From positions 5,090,169-5,154,168 of the forward strand of contig NC_087386.1 of the NCBI RefSeq assembly GCF_963675165.1: a stretch of DNA of 64,000 bases, given 5' to 3'. Numbering within the stretch: the first letter of the stretch is position 1; every line of letters begins with the position of its first letter. The translations under genes and the position numbers were made by a program. This document shows, in pieces, positions 22,501-34,084 of this stretch. Source of the stretch: Halichondria panicea (lineage: Eukaryota > Porifera > Demospongiae > Suberitida > Halichondriidae). A model generated the notes under the pieces. It saw only the letters and a program-made list of their open reading frames with translations. It was not told the origin of the DNA and did no database searches.

Positions 22501-22941
22501 GTTGGGGGCAGTGAGGTCACGGTGGATGAGGGGAAGGGTCAGAGAGTGGAGATAGTGAAGGCCCTTGAATACATCATACAGGATATGGATTCTAGTGGCG
22601 ATATTCGTGTCTCGATGGGTTTCAACGAATTTGGCCAAGTCAGAATGAAGCCTCTCCATTACTAGACTGATGTCGTTCTTATCGCGGCCGTAATGGACTC
22701 CAACAAAACCGACTATGTTGGGGTGATGCAAAACACTCAGAATATGACATTCGTTTCTAAACTTTGTACAATCCCTCTGTCCAAGGGATCGCTCTTGGAG
22801 CAATATGTTGTGGAGCTTCTTAGCAATGCAGTCTTTTCCATTCACCGTCACTCTAAAGACACAGCCATAAGCCCCTGAGCCAGCTTTGTTCTCCTCTAGA
22901 TCCAATCCTTCCACCTGGACCACCAGAGCATGCCAGAGCAT
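19512..22941 (-). CDS. TKL-like kinase with C-terminal ankyrin repeats, copy 2
   Basis: Seen: kinase exons 22448-22941 and 21945-22332, joined across a 115-bp intron that copy 1 lacks. They carry GSGAYGCVF, CIAKKL, HRDLTAPN and a DLG-type loop, DIFSFG, and an intact C-lobe ending RPSVDEVIVSLRKL. Ankyrin exons: 20793-20879, 20637-20729, 20471-20569, 19937-20035, 19709-19807 and 19512-19580 (stop). A 37-bp fragment at 19854-19890 is a shrunken repeat exon that would break the frame if used. The start is uncertain: the ATG matching copy 1 (22964-22966) meets a stop after five codons because of small insertions, so the next in-frame ATG at 22941 is chosen. It has one four-repeat unit where copy 1 has two. 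Inferred role: cytosolic signalling kinase with a protein-binding tail. Confidence 0.75.
20949..21837. mobile_element. hAT-like insertion with paralogous empty site
   Basis: Ends CAGGGGCG (20949) and CGCCCCTG (to 21837). TGTAT repeats at 20944-20948 and 21838-21842. The equivalent intron of copy 1 (about 15855-15880) runs straight through without it. About 889 bp, no transposase frame. The duplication found is shorter than the usual 8 bp, so the class is tentative. Confidence 0.7.
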
Positions 22942-23130
22942 CAAGGTCACGTACTTCTTGTAGCCATTTTGAGGTTTTTAATACGAAAAAGAGGAGTACC
23001 TCGAGGTATCTCGTTGGTCATATGACACAGTTTCCTATACACGTGTTAGTTGGGCGGAGTCCAACCAACGCTTTGCTCATGGTTGGGTATAGTCTCGAGG
23101 CCAGACTCCTCCCGGGGGAGAGAGTCTGGC

Positions 23131-23777
23131 CAGAGGAGGGAGGACACGATTAACCTTAGCTCTAATTAGCTAATTATCACGACCTTTTAATTACATTCTT
23201 TGAACGATTCATCTTTTTTTTCTTTATAACCTCTACATATTGGACACAAGAGCTAGAGCCTTTTCTCCTACTGGAGGTACCCCTATGGCCAAGTTGTCAG
23301 GACCTGAAGGTAATAGGACCTATAAGAAGCACCTCAAGTACTCTTATCTCTAAGATCCCTGTGAGAAGCATCCCAGGCACTCTGATCTTGTCTCTGTGAG
23401 AAGCACTCTTGATCCTGGAGACAGGATCCCTATGAGGAACACCCCAGGCACTCCTGTCTCCAAGATCCCTGTGAGAAGCACCCCAGGCACTCCTGTCTCT
23501 GTGATAAAGCTGCAACATGGAATTGTTTAGTTCAGAGTGTCTCCAACATGAAGAACATCAATGACACTAACAGTCTCAGCTTCTAGCACCCCTTTATTTG
23601 TATGGTTTGCTCTGTGCCTGCAAGAATTGCCTGTCACTCATACTACAGTACTGTTCTGTGTGTCCCAATATGTAGAGGTTATAAAGAAAGAAAAGATGAA
23701 TCGTTCAAAGAATGTAATTAAAAGGTCGCGATAATTAGCTAATTAGAGCTAAGGTTAATCGTGTCCTCCCTCCTCTG
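23131..23777. mobile_element. Long-TIR element with 9-bp target duplication, copy 1
   Basis: Arms of about 110 bp (CAGAGGAGGGAGGACACG...) in inverted orientation. Direct repeat GAGTCTGGC at 23122-23130 and 23778-23786. Between the arms lies a tandem repeat with a unit of about 36 bp (AGATCCCTGTGAGAAGCA). Long inverted ends plus 9-bp duplication resemble Mutator-like elements; no transposase. Confidence 0.8.
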
Positions 23778-24187
23778 GAGTCTGGCAAACAGAGTCACTT
23801 TTCTTGGTTTTCAGACAGTCAAAAGTGGGCGTGGTGACGATACTAAAACTGGCTGGCTATTATCTCTACTCCTATACAGATTTAGTGAGATTTGAAAGAT
23901 TCTCTGTACTTGAAATAACATTTTTAGTTGATGTATACAGGAATTTAAGTTAGCCATTGCCTACTGGCATAGGTTTAAAAATGACAAAGGTCAAGTACTA
24001 TCAACCTCCTCTGTGAAGTGGAATCATGTGACAGTTTAATTGCATTCTTGCAAATCTGATTGGAGATGTCAAATTTTGACATCTGAACCAAGAAAAGTGA
24101 CTCTAAATGCCAGACCCTCTCTGGCACATGTCAGATCACGTGCAAGGGAGTGGTCTGGGGCCAGACTAGGTTGGGTATCAGTGGGAC

Positions 24188-24838
24188 CAGAGGAGGGGAG
24201 GACACGATTAACCTTAGCTCTAATTAGCTAATTATCGCGACCTTTTAATTACATTCTTTGAACGATTCATCTTTTCTTTCTTTATAACCTCTACATATTA
24301 GAACAGTACTGTAGTATGAGTGACAGGCAATTCTTGCAGGCACAGAGCAAACCATACAAATAAAGGGGTGCTAGAAGCTGAGACTGTTAGTGTCATTGAT
24401 GTTCTTCATGTTGGAGACACTCTGAACCATGTTGCTTTATCCATTCATTCCATGCAGCTTTATCACAGAGACAGGAGTGCCTGGAGTGCTTCTCACAGGG
24501 ATCTTGGAAACAGGAGTGCCTGGGGTACTCCTCATAGGGATCCTGTCTCCAGGATCAAGAGTGCTTCTCACAGAGACAAGATCAGAGTGCCTGGGATGCT
24601 TCTCACAGGGATCTTAGAGATAGGAGTACTTGAGGTGCTTCTTATAGGGGTCCTATTACCTTCAGGTCCTGACAACTTGGCCATAGGGGTACCTCCAGTA
24701 GGAGAAAAGGCTCTAGCTCTTGCGTCCAATATGTAGAGGTTATAAAGAAAGAAAAGATGAATCGTTCAAAGAATGTCATTAAAAGGTCGCGATAATTAGC
24801 TAATTAGAGCTAAGGTTAATCGTGTCCTCCCTCCTCTG
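24188..24838. mobile_element. Long-TIR element with 9-bp target duplication, copy 2
   Basis: Same family as 23131-23777 with the interior in the opposite orientation. Direct repeat CAGTGGGAC at 24179-24187 and 24839-24847. The minisatellite inside keeps an open frame with repeated RDRSAW / SHRDL motifs (24320-24736), which looks like a by-product of the repeat. Confidence 0.8.
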
Positions 24839-24867
24839 CAGTGGGACATGTAGCAGTTTTGTTCCCA

Positions 24868-25781
24868 CTGCAATATGGAACGCCGTTTGCGACAAAATTC
24901 AGGCAGAATCTGATAGGCGTGTGCATCCAATATAAAATCGATTTTTGAAGATCGATTTTTAATAATCGATTTTTTACAGTTGATTTTCGATTTACACGTG
25001 AACGATCTTTGACAATCGATCTGATAATCGATTTTTGAAATTCGATTTTTGATAATCGATTTTTGATAATCGATTATTGAAATTCGATTTTGAAAATCTA
25101 TGATTGATACTAGCCTCGAATCCAGGCCGATTAAAATGGATTCAAGGCTACAGTTAGGCCGCCCTTGAAACTCAGAACATGAACAATTAGTACAAACTCC
25201 TTCGCCATGGCCTGGAATCAAAGCTTGGCTTGGTTAGCTATCTCACATGATAGACTATAACGCAAAAGCGAAACATTATTGTTTTTTTGGAACCATTAAA
25301 AAGGAGGGCCATAAGTCACAATAAAAATCATTAATTTTAGAACTGTTCTGTTGGTGCTAATCTTATTTAGTTCCTTCGTGCACCCATTTTTGTATGTTTT
25401 CTCGCCAGCACTGTTTTATTTGGCCATCTTGTGTGTGCTTAGAGAAAGAGCTGAGAAAGAGTTTGGTGATTCCAGATAGAATAGAATAGTGGGTTCTTCA
25501 ATGCAAAATTTCTCTAAAGATAGTCTCACGTGATACAGCTTTAGACAGGGACCCCCCCAGCCCCCTTCAGAGCAGTTCAAAAATCGATTTTCAAAAATCG
25601 ATTTTCAAAAATCGATTATCAGATCGATTGTCAAAGATCGTTCACGTGTAAATCGAAAATCAACTGTAAAAAATCGATTATTAAAAATCGATCTTCAAAA
25701 ATCGATTTTATATTGGATGCACACACCTACATGTGTATCAGATTCTGCCTGAATTTTGTCGCAAACGGCGTTCCATACTGC
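24868..25781. repeat. Foldback with AATCGATTTTT arrays
   Basis: Arms about 24868-25082 and 25572-25781 are near-perfect inverted copies (GGAACGCCGTTTGCGAC, then several ATCGATTTTT units). The loop of about 490 bp holds a 40-bp TAGCCTCG-family mini-copy at 25111-25150. No gene. Confidence 0.75.
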
Positions 25782-25834
25782 AAGAAATTTGCAGCCCAAT
25801 CAGATTGCTGCGTTCAAGTGGGAAACCTTACAGC

Positions 25835-26430
25835 TAGCCTCGATTCAAGGCCGATTAAAATACGGCCTGGTACCTATTGCAGGGGTGATAGTGCGCATGC
25901 GCTTCAAATTACCCAGAATATGGGTAATCGTACTACGAACGTAAACCTTAGTAAATTACACAGGAAATTAGTCCGTTTACTAAAAATATGTTCCGTAATA
26001 CTTTATCTCTATGACTGAGTTCTGTAAAGCTGTGGCTTATGCCGTCTATTGCGTTGGTCTAGAAGGCTTGAACACTAGTTTTAAGACAGAAGAGGTTCTC
26101 ATCTACGTCTAGGATGGTCCTATAGCCGGGTTGTCTTCGCAAGTAGCAGTTTGAGGCACCATACACTTCCCATAGTCTGTACAGATCCAAGGTAAGACAT
26201 CCTGACCATACAACCGTCATAGAGGTAGATGAGAGCCTCTTCTGGCTTCAGACTAGTGTGAAAGCCTTCTGGAACAACGCAATAGAGAGCTAAGCTGATG
26301 TACAAAGATAAAAAATAGATGAGAGAAAGAAAAAGGGGATTCCCCAGATTCTGGAGAATAAACTAACGCATGCGCACTATCACCCCTGCAATAGGTACCA
26401 CGTATTTTAATCTGCCTGGAATCGAGGCTA
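25835..26430. mobile_element. TAGCCTCG-family element with exact 9-bp duplication
   Basis: Ends TAGCCTCGATTCAAGG and ATCGAGGCTA in inverted orientation. Direct repeat CCTTACAGC at 25826-25834 and 26431-26439. The interior resembles 11717-12241. Subterminal GCGCATGCGC sites occur at both ends. Confidence 0.85.
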
Positions 26431-26809
26431 CCTTACAGCTCAATTTAGCTGACAAGGCAAGCTGGGACACTGTATTTTAGCTGTATTTCTCTGGAGAATG
26501 CAGAAACAGCTCCTGCTGGATATCTAGGCTACTAGAAAAGAAGCATCTATGAATGAAGCTTGAACAGTAGTATCTTTGTATTGATTAATTAAAAGGACTT
26601 GTCTTTGTTTTAAGTTTTGTTGTGCTACCAATCTAAGATTTAGATCATTAGTTTGGACAAAACCTGTGATATGTATGCCTTCTTTGGTCTTCGAAAAGCT
26701 TCTCCAGAAGCCTTGGGGTAGTCTTATAGCTGGCTGTACCTCTTTGTGCTAGATGTCTATAAACTATTATGAAAAATTTTATTTCTGCCTGTACTAAATC
26801 TAGGTTAGG

Positions 26810-27092
26810 CCACTCCAAGTGATACTCTGGTTTCTGGTCCACCGCCCGCATCAGATTTTATTCTTGGATTTCTATATATCTCATTATTGGATTTCTATCT
26901 CATTATTTCTACTGCGCATGCGCAGAATGGTCCATGCGGTACAAAATAGTGTGATAATGATATTCATTTGCAAAATAATGAGTTCATAAGGTGAAATTGA
27001 TAATGACATAATGAGAAAAGCCGCCCGCCCGCTTGCAATTAGAAAAACTTCAGGACCAGAAACCAGAGTATCACTTGGAGTGGCCTTACAGT
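26810..27092. repeat. Small inverted-repeat element
   Basis: Arms TAGGCCACTCCAAGTGATAC (about 26813) and its complement (ending about 27092), about 35 bp each. No coding sequence and no clear target duplication. Confidence 0.6.
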
Positions 27093-27301
27093 ATTCTTCT
27101 ACTTTCTCTAAGAGTCTGAGGTCTTTCTTGAATTCCAAAACAACTATAGCTAGATTCAGGCTAGGCAGCTAGAATAGCCATCCATTGATTTCTTTATATC
27201 GCACCCCTGAGCCATGCGGTTGTCAGCCACAATAATTAACATTAAACAATATTCATACTCTGTCTCAAGTACCGGTGGAACAAAACTGCTACATGTAGTG
27301 A

Positions 27302-27884
27302 TACTGCGGTTTTCAGAGTTCTTGCATCTCCAATGTCTAGAGCGGAAGTCACTGGTCACGTGATATTCCCAAACATTAAGGTTGGACAACATCACGGGAG
27401 CACAAATATTGCTGAGTCAGGCAAGTTTTTTTACATGAGTTTTCATTTACAGACAAAATTATTCGTTACTAGTTATCCAGAGAAGTCTGAAATAAGAGTG
27501 TAGCTTCTCAGTATTATATAAGGAGAACTGGTTGAAGTGACTACCCCGGTCTGCCTACTCATTTTGTGTTGCTGCAAGCTGATGTCAGTGATGAGTCATA
27601 TAGACAGTAGAATCTCTCTCTCTTAGCTCCAGACATCCAGTCCTGTGTTACTAATAGTAGCTCACAAAACTATTAGAAGTGCTTACAATCTCAAGGATAG
27701 CTTCAGTGGTGATGCAAAAGGCTTGCAAAGGCTATTTCCAAGGTTGATTTTCTCCCAAATCATGTATTGGGAAAAAATCGGTTTAGAATGAAGCTAGACT
27801 TCAATCTTGTTACGTAACGGTTCACGTGACAGGTACTTCCGCTCTAGACATTGGAGATGCAAGAACTCTGAAAACCGCAGTACC
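27302..27884. repeat. Inverted-repeat element
   Basis: Arms of about 55-60 bp, TACTGCGGTTTTCAGAGTTC (27303) and complement ending about 27884, with a spacer of about 465 bp. No gene inside. Confidence 0.65.
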
Positions 27885-27932
27885 CAACCCAGAGTGCAGC
27901 GTTGGTTGGACTCCGCCCAACTATACACGTGG

Positions 27933-28033
27933 TAGGCCCTCGATCCCATGCCGAGTTTTCGCTTTTATAACGATTAGGCTAGTTGTTTGCCTAACCGTTA
28001 TAAAAGCGAAAACTCGGCCTGGGATCAAGGCTA
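27933..28033. mobile_element. 101-bp TAG-family MITE (near-perfect hairpin)
   Basis: TCGATCCCATGCCGAGTTTT and AAAACTCGGCCTGGGATCAA form an almost complete hairpin, extended by CGCTTTTATAACG arms. It belongs to the TAGCCTCG family by its ends. No duplication directly flanks it, so it may have joined the larger block's edge. Confidence 0.7.
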
Positions 28034-28849
28034 GTTTCCTACTGCATATCGCATGCATTTGCTGTATCATTAATTTGCAGACAAAAAAAATCACCATATC
28101 ACATTCTGACCAAGTCTCAACTTCTGACAATGTTGCTATCGGATACGCTACTTTTTTTAGCTATTATCGATATATCAGACTAACTCTTTCATTTGTATTT
28201 TATAACAATTCAGCATTACAGCATAGGATATACACAATTAGCTAGTAGCTAGATGTAAAGTGCATCCTAAAGAATGTGTACAGAAATATTAACACACTGA
28301 CAGTATAACAATATTTCTATATTGTGTATACTAACAAGTTTGTTCCGTAAAGTTACAGCGTGTGGGATGACTATTGGTACATTGATGTTCGAACCTAATT
28401 GGTACAGGGAGACCATTAACTGAACGGCTATTGTAAACAATCTCTCTTCTTTCAACCGGTGCATGGGTTGGGAAAGTCTATTATGTCATGTAAAATTGTG
28501 ACAAGTGACACATTCTTGCAACTAATCTTCTCGTCTCTAGACTTGTAAGGCCAGATGCTGACAGTAGTTCTTCCTACTTTAGATCCCACTGTCCCAGACA
28601 CACTCTCATGGTAAATCTCTGTATAGAATATAGAATGTTTACGTGAAGTTGTGGTCAGTGAAACCGTAGGTGAAACCACACGAAATGTTAAATGTTATGC
28701 AATAGAGTGCATGAGGGTGGATGATAAACTTATTTCCTGGAACTACTGTTAATTAAGACTAGTGTATTCATAGATCTTGTGTGTATGAACCGAGGTACAG
28801 AAGTTTCTTTAGCTAGTCTGTAAGAAGTTGTCATCCCAAACAAAAATTA
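28034..28849. other. Upstream region of receptor tyrosine kinase
   Basis: No credible gene in either strand. The first 20 bases continue the site interrupted at 23035. Probably contains the promoter of the kinase gene starting at 28850; no clear TATA element was identified. Confidence 0.4.
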
Positions 28850-30524
28850 ATGTCCACCGTTACAGTCTATCTTTTGCTCTCACTGTCTGTGCTGTGCACT
28901 ATCAAACAAGGTATGCACTTCCATGCAGTTGTGACAAAATGCATTGGTCAATAAGTGCATCATAGTTTATATCTCCTTGTGGTCTGCAGGTCAGAGCTGT
29001 CTTGATGGGTTTCCTTCAGTTACCAACAACACCTGTACATCATCATCATCATGCCCTTTCCAGGGGTCAATTAACTCCAGGCAACTACGACTCTTCCCTT
29101 CCATGAGGATTACTTGTAATGGAATGCTAGTGGGATTGTCTGTAGCAGGAGAGACTCGAAAGAAAGGAAATAGAAATTACCCTATTCTACAGATTTGGAG
29201 ACCCACTAGCTCCACGTCCAATGACTATATCAGTGAATACCCATTCCCAATTGGATGCACTCAACTAGATCTACCTAACAATGTCTGGCAGTGTACCATC
29301 AGTCCATCCATCAACGTTGAGATGGGAGATATCATTGGGATCAATCTCCCTCGAAATCGTGATAGGAACTCAGCATTCGGAATTTACTTCACGTCCCAAA
29401 CATCTTTTACCAGCTACATACTATGCAGTACATCAGCCACAACATTCTCAGTACTACCTGGATCTACTAGTGCCAGTGCTCAACCTGTGCTTACTCTGGA
29501 CATTCGTGAACAAAGTATTATAGATTTGACGGTGTTCCATACAGTCACTGAGACTACTACTACTACTACTGAGCCGACAAGAGAGATTGCTGGACTGTTA
29601 GTTGGTGGTGTGGTTGGTGTGCTACTGTTGGTGCTAATTGTTGTAATTGTTGTCATATTTTTATTGTGGAACCGAAAGAGAAGTAGATATAACATGAACA
29701 AGGCAAGTTGTCGTGGTACCCATATTGAGAACATGGCATATGATGATGTCTGCATAAACACTGAGTCTGGTTCTGTTGTTCCACCAATGGATGATATCAA
29801 CTACCGTAAGATCAAATTCAGTTGTGCATAGCTTTGCTTTGCTTTGTGTATTGCTGGTATTTATCAAAAAAATGCACTAACAGATATTGTCACTAACAGA
29901 TATTGGCGTGGAGAGTTGTGGTGACTATGACGAGATAAATGATAATCAACCCATGGGGGATTATGAAACAACAATTAATCCAAATGATTATTGCTCCACT
30001 CCTCCTGTACCACCCCTCTTTGAACATGACATCCCCATCGCAACTATGGAATACAAAATCCCAGTGTCTACTCTGGGAAAGGTGTGTTGTGTACGGTATG
30101 ACTATTATTATCGTATAGCAGGTTATTTTCGTGTGGTTGTATTCTTCGTATTTAGTCCAAACTGTTAATGAGCAAAATAGATCCTATTCTGAGCTGTACG
30201 AATTTTAGAATGTGATACTTAAAGTGTTGGAGTAGAATTGTTGTTTATTTTGCTTTGTCAGTTTATGATGAAAGCTGTGAAATGAAAGTGTGTTAAGCAA
30301 GTGTTGTTTGCCGCAATGTAGGGGGTCAGCCCTCACCCACTGCAGGGGATCCTCCCCCCTGGAGAGTGGGGGTTGGTGGTCCCATCACAAGAGCAGAGGA
30401 GCAAGGCCTCGACTCAGAATGGTGTCTCTGGGAAAGAGCTCTATGCTGCCATCAAAACTGTGAGCTCATAATATTATTCATAGTGTGTGTGTGTGTGTGT
30501 GTGTTGTTTGCCTAGTGTGTAGTA

Positions 30525-30595
<71 letters not shown>

Positions 30596-32615
30596 CTAGT
30601 CTGTAGTACGTGTGTGTGTGGGTTAGTTTCTCCACCATTGACACTATAATGCATGAGTATAGGTGAAAGTATGAAGAAAGTAATGTGGTAAGTTCAGTTC
30701 ATTACAGATATATATCCGGTACACGTGAAATTTATACTAAGGTGTCAATCGAGGACTTCATATCTGGACATTCAATATTGACGTTGTCATCTCACCTTTA
30801 TTGACTTGCATTGCTCTCCTTTATGTGCAAGTGCAGTGCTTTCACTATATCCATTGGAGTTGAAAGTACACACAATATCATCTCAAAGCCTTACACAGAA
30901 CATGTTTTCATTACAATGGACACTGATTGTACATCTAATTCTTCCCAAATCACATATGCATGCACTTGCTTCATGCTGATTCTGCATATACTACCCGTGA
31001 TACAATTGCTTGCTTTCTGTACACCCACGCCCACATACCCACATTACCTTCACACACAGTCCCAGTACAGCTATGCGGGACCAGCTCCCAAGTTCTTTGA
31101 GGAGTGTGAGACGTACTGGGCACCGTCCTCAATGGCTAACGAACTCTACGAGCAGCTGGCAGCAAGGAAGTATCGGGAGATACTCAGAGAACAAATACAG
31201 TAATACTTTTTGTATTCAAATTAAGCTTCTTCCAGTAACAAGGCTGCTAAAGCAAGAGGCTGAAGAGGCTATAGAATTATAGGCCTGTACAGAGTGGTGC
31301 TAGCTATGGAAATGTGTGAAATCTTATTGTTTTTACAGGATAACCGAGTTTCTAGGAAGTGGAGCGTTTGGTACAGTCAACAAGGGTGTGTGGCAGAGCC
31401 CGGGGGGAGCTATAGAGGTGGCCATCAAGATCAACCAGAGCAAAGATGAGGAAGACAAAGTCAAGTTCCTCCAGGAGGCGGCCATCATGGGTCAGTTCAG
31501 ACATCCCAACGTGGTCAAGCTGTACGGAGTGGTTACTGTGGGGGAACCAGTGAGTTAGCACTATTAAAATTAGCACATTCGAATCAATTGCTGTTTGAAA
31601 GACTATCATTGATAGGTGATGATTGTTTTGGATTTGCTGTCAAATGGAGACTTGCGAAACTTTCTCATAAAGATGCAACCAGAGTAAGTGCTATCCTATA
31701 ATTGCATACAGCTGTCAATGTCTTGTACCTATGTGATAGCAGATCAGGAGAGATGGTTCCTTCAAACACTCCTAAACTATTGTTGAAGTTCTGCCAGCAA
31801 ATCTCGAGTGGAATGGACTATCTAGCCAGGAAAGCGTTTGTGCACAGAGATCTCGCAGCCAGGAACATACTGGTGTCAGAGGACAAAGTGTGCAAGGTGT
31901 GGAACTATATACATAGTGTTGAAATTAACTAACGAATTCACAGATAAGTGATTTTGGTATGTCACGTGATCTGATGGACGAGAGTTACTATGTGTCCCAA
32001 GGAGGTAAGATACCTGTCAAGTGGACAGCCCCAGAGGTGAGTGTATACCGTTGCTCAAGTTAGGGTGGGTCATGTTCTGCTTTACTGTATAGGCTCTCAA
32101 TTTCAAAAAGTATTCAGTGGCCAGTGATGTGTGGAGCTTTGGTTGTGTCATGTACGAGATATGGAGTCTGGGGCACAAACCATTTGAAGATTCTTCAAAC
32201 GTGGAGGTATATTTTACATTCAGTACAGCTTGATAATTGTTGTAAATAACGTATTATATACAGACGATCAAGATGGTAGACAAAGGAGTTCGATTGCCAC
32301 CTCCACCTGGGTGCCCTCGAGAGCTGTACAAGCTCATGATTGAGTGCTGGTGAGTGCTTCTTTGTACTTCTACTATCAGTCAAAATTAATAATACTCCAT
32401 GTTCTGCACACTGCAGGCATTCTGAGACGTCAAGACGTCCCTCGTTCCACCAGCTGGTGGAGATGCTCTCACAGGCGGACTTTGAACTGCTACTCTGGAA
32501 TAAGACTGACAGTGGAGTGGGGCCGCAGGTGACGGTGGTGGGGGCGTCATTGGAGGCAGCAAAGAACTTGTACACTGACTTGCAGAATGCATATATGAAG
32601 CAACCAAACAATTGA
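28850..32615 (+). CDS. Receptor tyrosine kinase with unrecognised ectodomain
   Basis: Seen: exons 28850-28910, 28990-29805, 29900-30081, 30322-30459, 31060-31199, 31339-31549, 31616-31683, 31743-31896, 31944-32036, 32093-32206, 32264-32349 and 32417-32615, with all junction phases consistent. The first exon is a signal peptide ([20 protein letters not shown]). The ectodomain of about 190 residues has several cysteines and no domain I recognise. The membrane helix is [19 protein letters not shown]. The kinase has [12 protein letters not shown]-type lysine, [18 protein letters not shown] and DVWSFG. The juxtamembrane region has YDDV, YDEI and other tyrosines. Known: HRDLAARN with KWTAPE marks protein tyrosine kinases. 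Inferred: a membrane receptor for an unknown ligand. The stop at 32613 and the initiator are both well placed, so the gene looks complete and functional. Confidence 0.9.
30483..30618. repeat. (TG)n / (TGCG)n microsatellite in kinase intron
   Basis: Long TG tract passing into a TGCG tetranucleotide run, interrupted by CCTAGTGTGTAGTACACG and a second related break. Located in the intron between exons 30322-30459 and 31060-31199. Confidence 0.9.
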
Positions 32616-32714
32616 ATACAATTATTTCTGCTCATCATGCGTGTACAATACCCTCTACACTTAATTTTTTGATCAAATTATGTGGGCTAAAATGTTACGC
32701 ACACTATAGCCACT

Positions 32715-32968
32715 GCCCCCACGTCCAATGAAGTTACTACCCATTCCCAATCGGATGCACACAGTTAGATCTACCTATTAATGTCTGGAAGTGTACCATC
32801 AGTCCATCCATTGACATTGAGGTAGGAGATATCATTGGGATCAATCTCCCTCGGAATCGTGATAAGAACTGGTTTCCAGTATAGTCCCTAACATCTTTTA
32901 CCAGCTACATACTAGGCAGTACATCAGCCTCAACATTCTCAGTATACCTGGATCTACTATATACTAGC
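32715..32968 (+). pseudogene. Remnant of a duplicated kinase ectodomain
   Basis: Closely matches 29208-29480 of the receptor kinase just upstream ([18 protein letters not shown] region). It carries a nonsense codon and small deletions, and the signal, membrane and kinase parts are missing. A sign that this receptor gene was once tandemly duplicated. Confidence 0.8.
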
Positions 32969-33106
32969 GGCTGACAAAGAAAATCTGATCAGACAATCAG
33001 TTGACAAAGAAAATCATAAAATTCCAAGAACTGTGAATCACTTCTATAGGATTTTTCTGCTATGAAGGGCATCTATGCTCTATAGAATAGATGGGTAGTG
33101 GGTTCG

Positions 33107-33502
33107 TGTAAAGTGTATCTAGAAAGTGAAAGTACCAAGAGAATGCAGTGATGTCAAAGTCATTGTAATGAGGTCATGAATCAATGTAATGGGTGTAATG
33201 GGAGTACCGTATAGCTGGTAATTTTCGTGAGTAAAAATTTCATTTAGTCTCGTTGCCTGTGCATTTATACGTTCCAGTAAAGCCACGCCTATGTTAAAAT
33301 TTCGTGGAGGTCAGCTTGCCCACGAAAATAACTTTTTACCCCACAAAAATTACCCTCTATACGGCAATCACTGTAAGTAGCGTAATGTATGTAATCACCG
33401 TAACGAGTGGTGATTACATACATTTACGCTAATTACATGCAGTGATTACTCCCATATCACTACCTTCTCTTAGTACTTTCACTTTCTAGATACACTTTAC
33501 AC
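33107..33502. repeat. Inverted-repeat element with nested MITE and hairpin
   Basis: Outer arms GTAAAGTGTATCTAGAAAGT (33108) and complement (ending about 33500). Between them lie a TA-type MITE at 33207-33364 and a hairpin at about 33368-33447 (GTATGTAATCACC and complement). Three layers of insertion or palindrome growth. Confidence 0.65.
33207..33364. mobile_element. CCGTATAGC-family MITE
   Basis: Ends CCGTATAGCTGGTAATTTTC and complement of the same family as 18599-18804. Left border TA; right border CA, probably a mutated TA. Confidence 0.7.
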
Positions 33503-34084
33503 ACACACACACTAAATACACATGAGCACACTACCTAGATAAGATCTACTCTCTCTTTTTATACGCCCTTGGCCTTGGGAGATCTACTAGATCTAGTGAT
33601 GATGTAATAGCCTGCAAACCACATTTAATCTTAGTGACACAGTAGCATTGTAATGTGTGTGTTGAAATGTTCTCACTGAAAGTTTTATACTGGTGCATGC
33701 AGTGTACGTTCAAAACAAGTACGTAGAGTCTACTTGTTTTAAACACTGCATGCATGTAAAATTGTTGTATCTTGGTCAAACCAGCTGGGTCATCATACAG
33801 TGTTCTCGTTTGTATAGTTACCAGTATTGTCTGTCCAGCATATGGTACTGATTCCCAGAAATCGAAGTCACAGAAAAATTAATATCACAAGTTTTCTTTC
33901 CTTTTTACCACTTTATTTTGATATCATTCAGTAGCTTATTTATTCAGCATTATTTCTATATCCTAATAGTGTTATAGGCACGAAAAGTTATCCTTGACAA
34001 AAGGAGTGTTACTATTTCTGTTACTACCGCAAACTATGAATATCCATAAAGATTGAGATAATACACACTTCTGGGAATCTTAGT

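Larger units (their letters stand above)
23035..28033. mobile_element. Composite 5-kb transposon nest upstream of kinase copy 2
   Basis: GTTTCCTAT at 23026-23034 and GTTTCCTAC at 28034-28042 border the block. Copy 1 has ATTTCCTACTGCGCATGC as one uninterrupted site near 16930. Near the edges, GTTGGGCGGAGTCCAACC (about 23049) and its complement (about 27903) form an inverted pair. The inside is made of the separate elements listed below plus filler without genes. Confidence 0.55.

Noticed and set aside
24320..24736. 138-codon frame as a gene
   Set aside because: Lies wholly inside a transposon and follows a minisatellite; not a real gene.
30483..30618. CRISPR-like or satellite array
   Set aside because: Plain TG/TGCG microsatellite without spacers.
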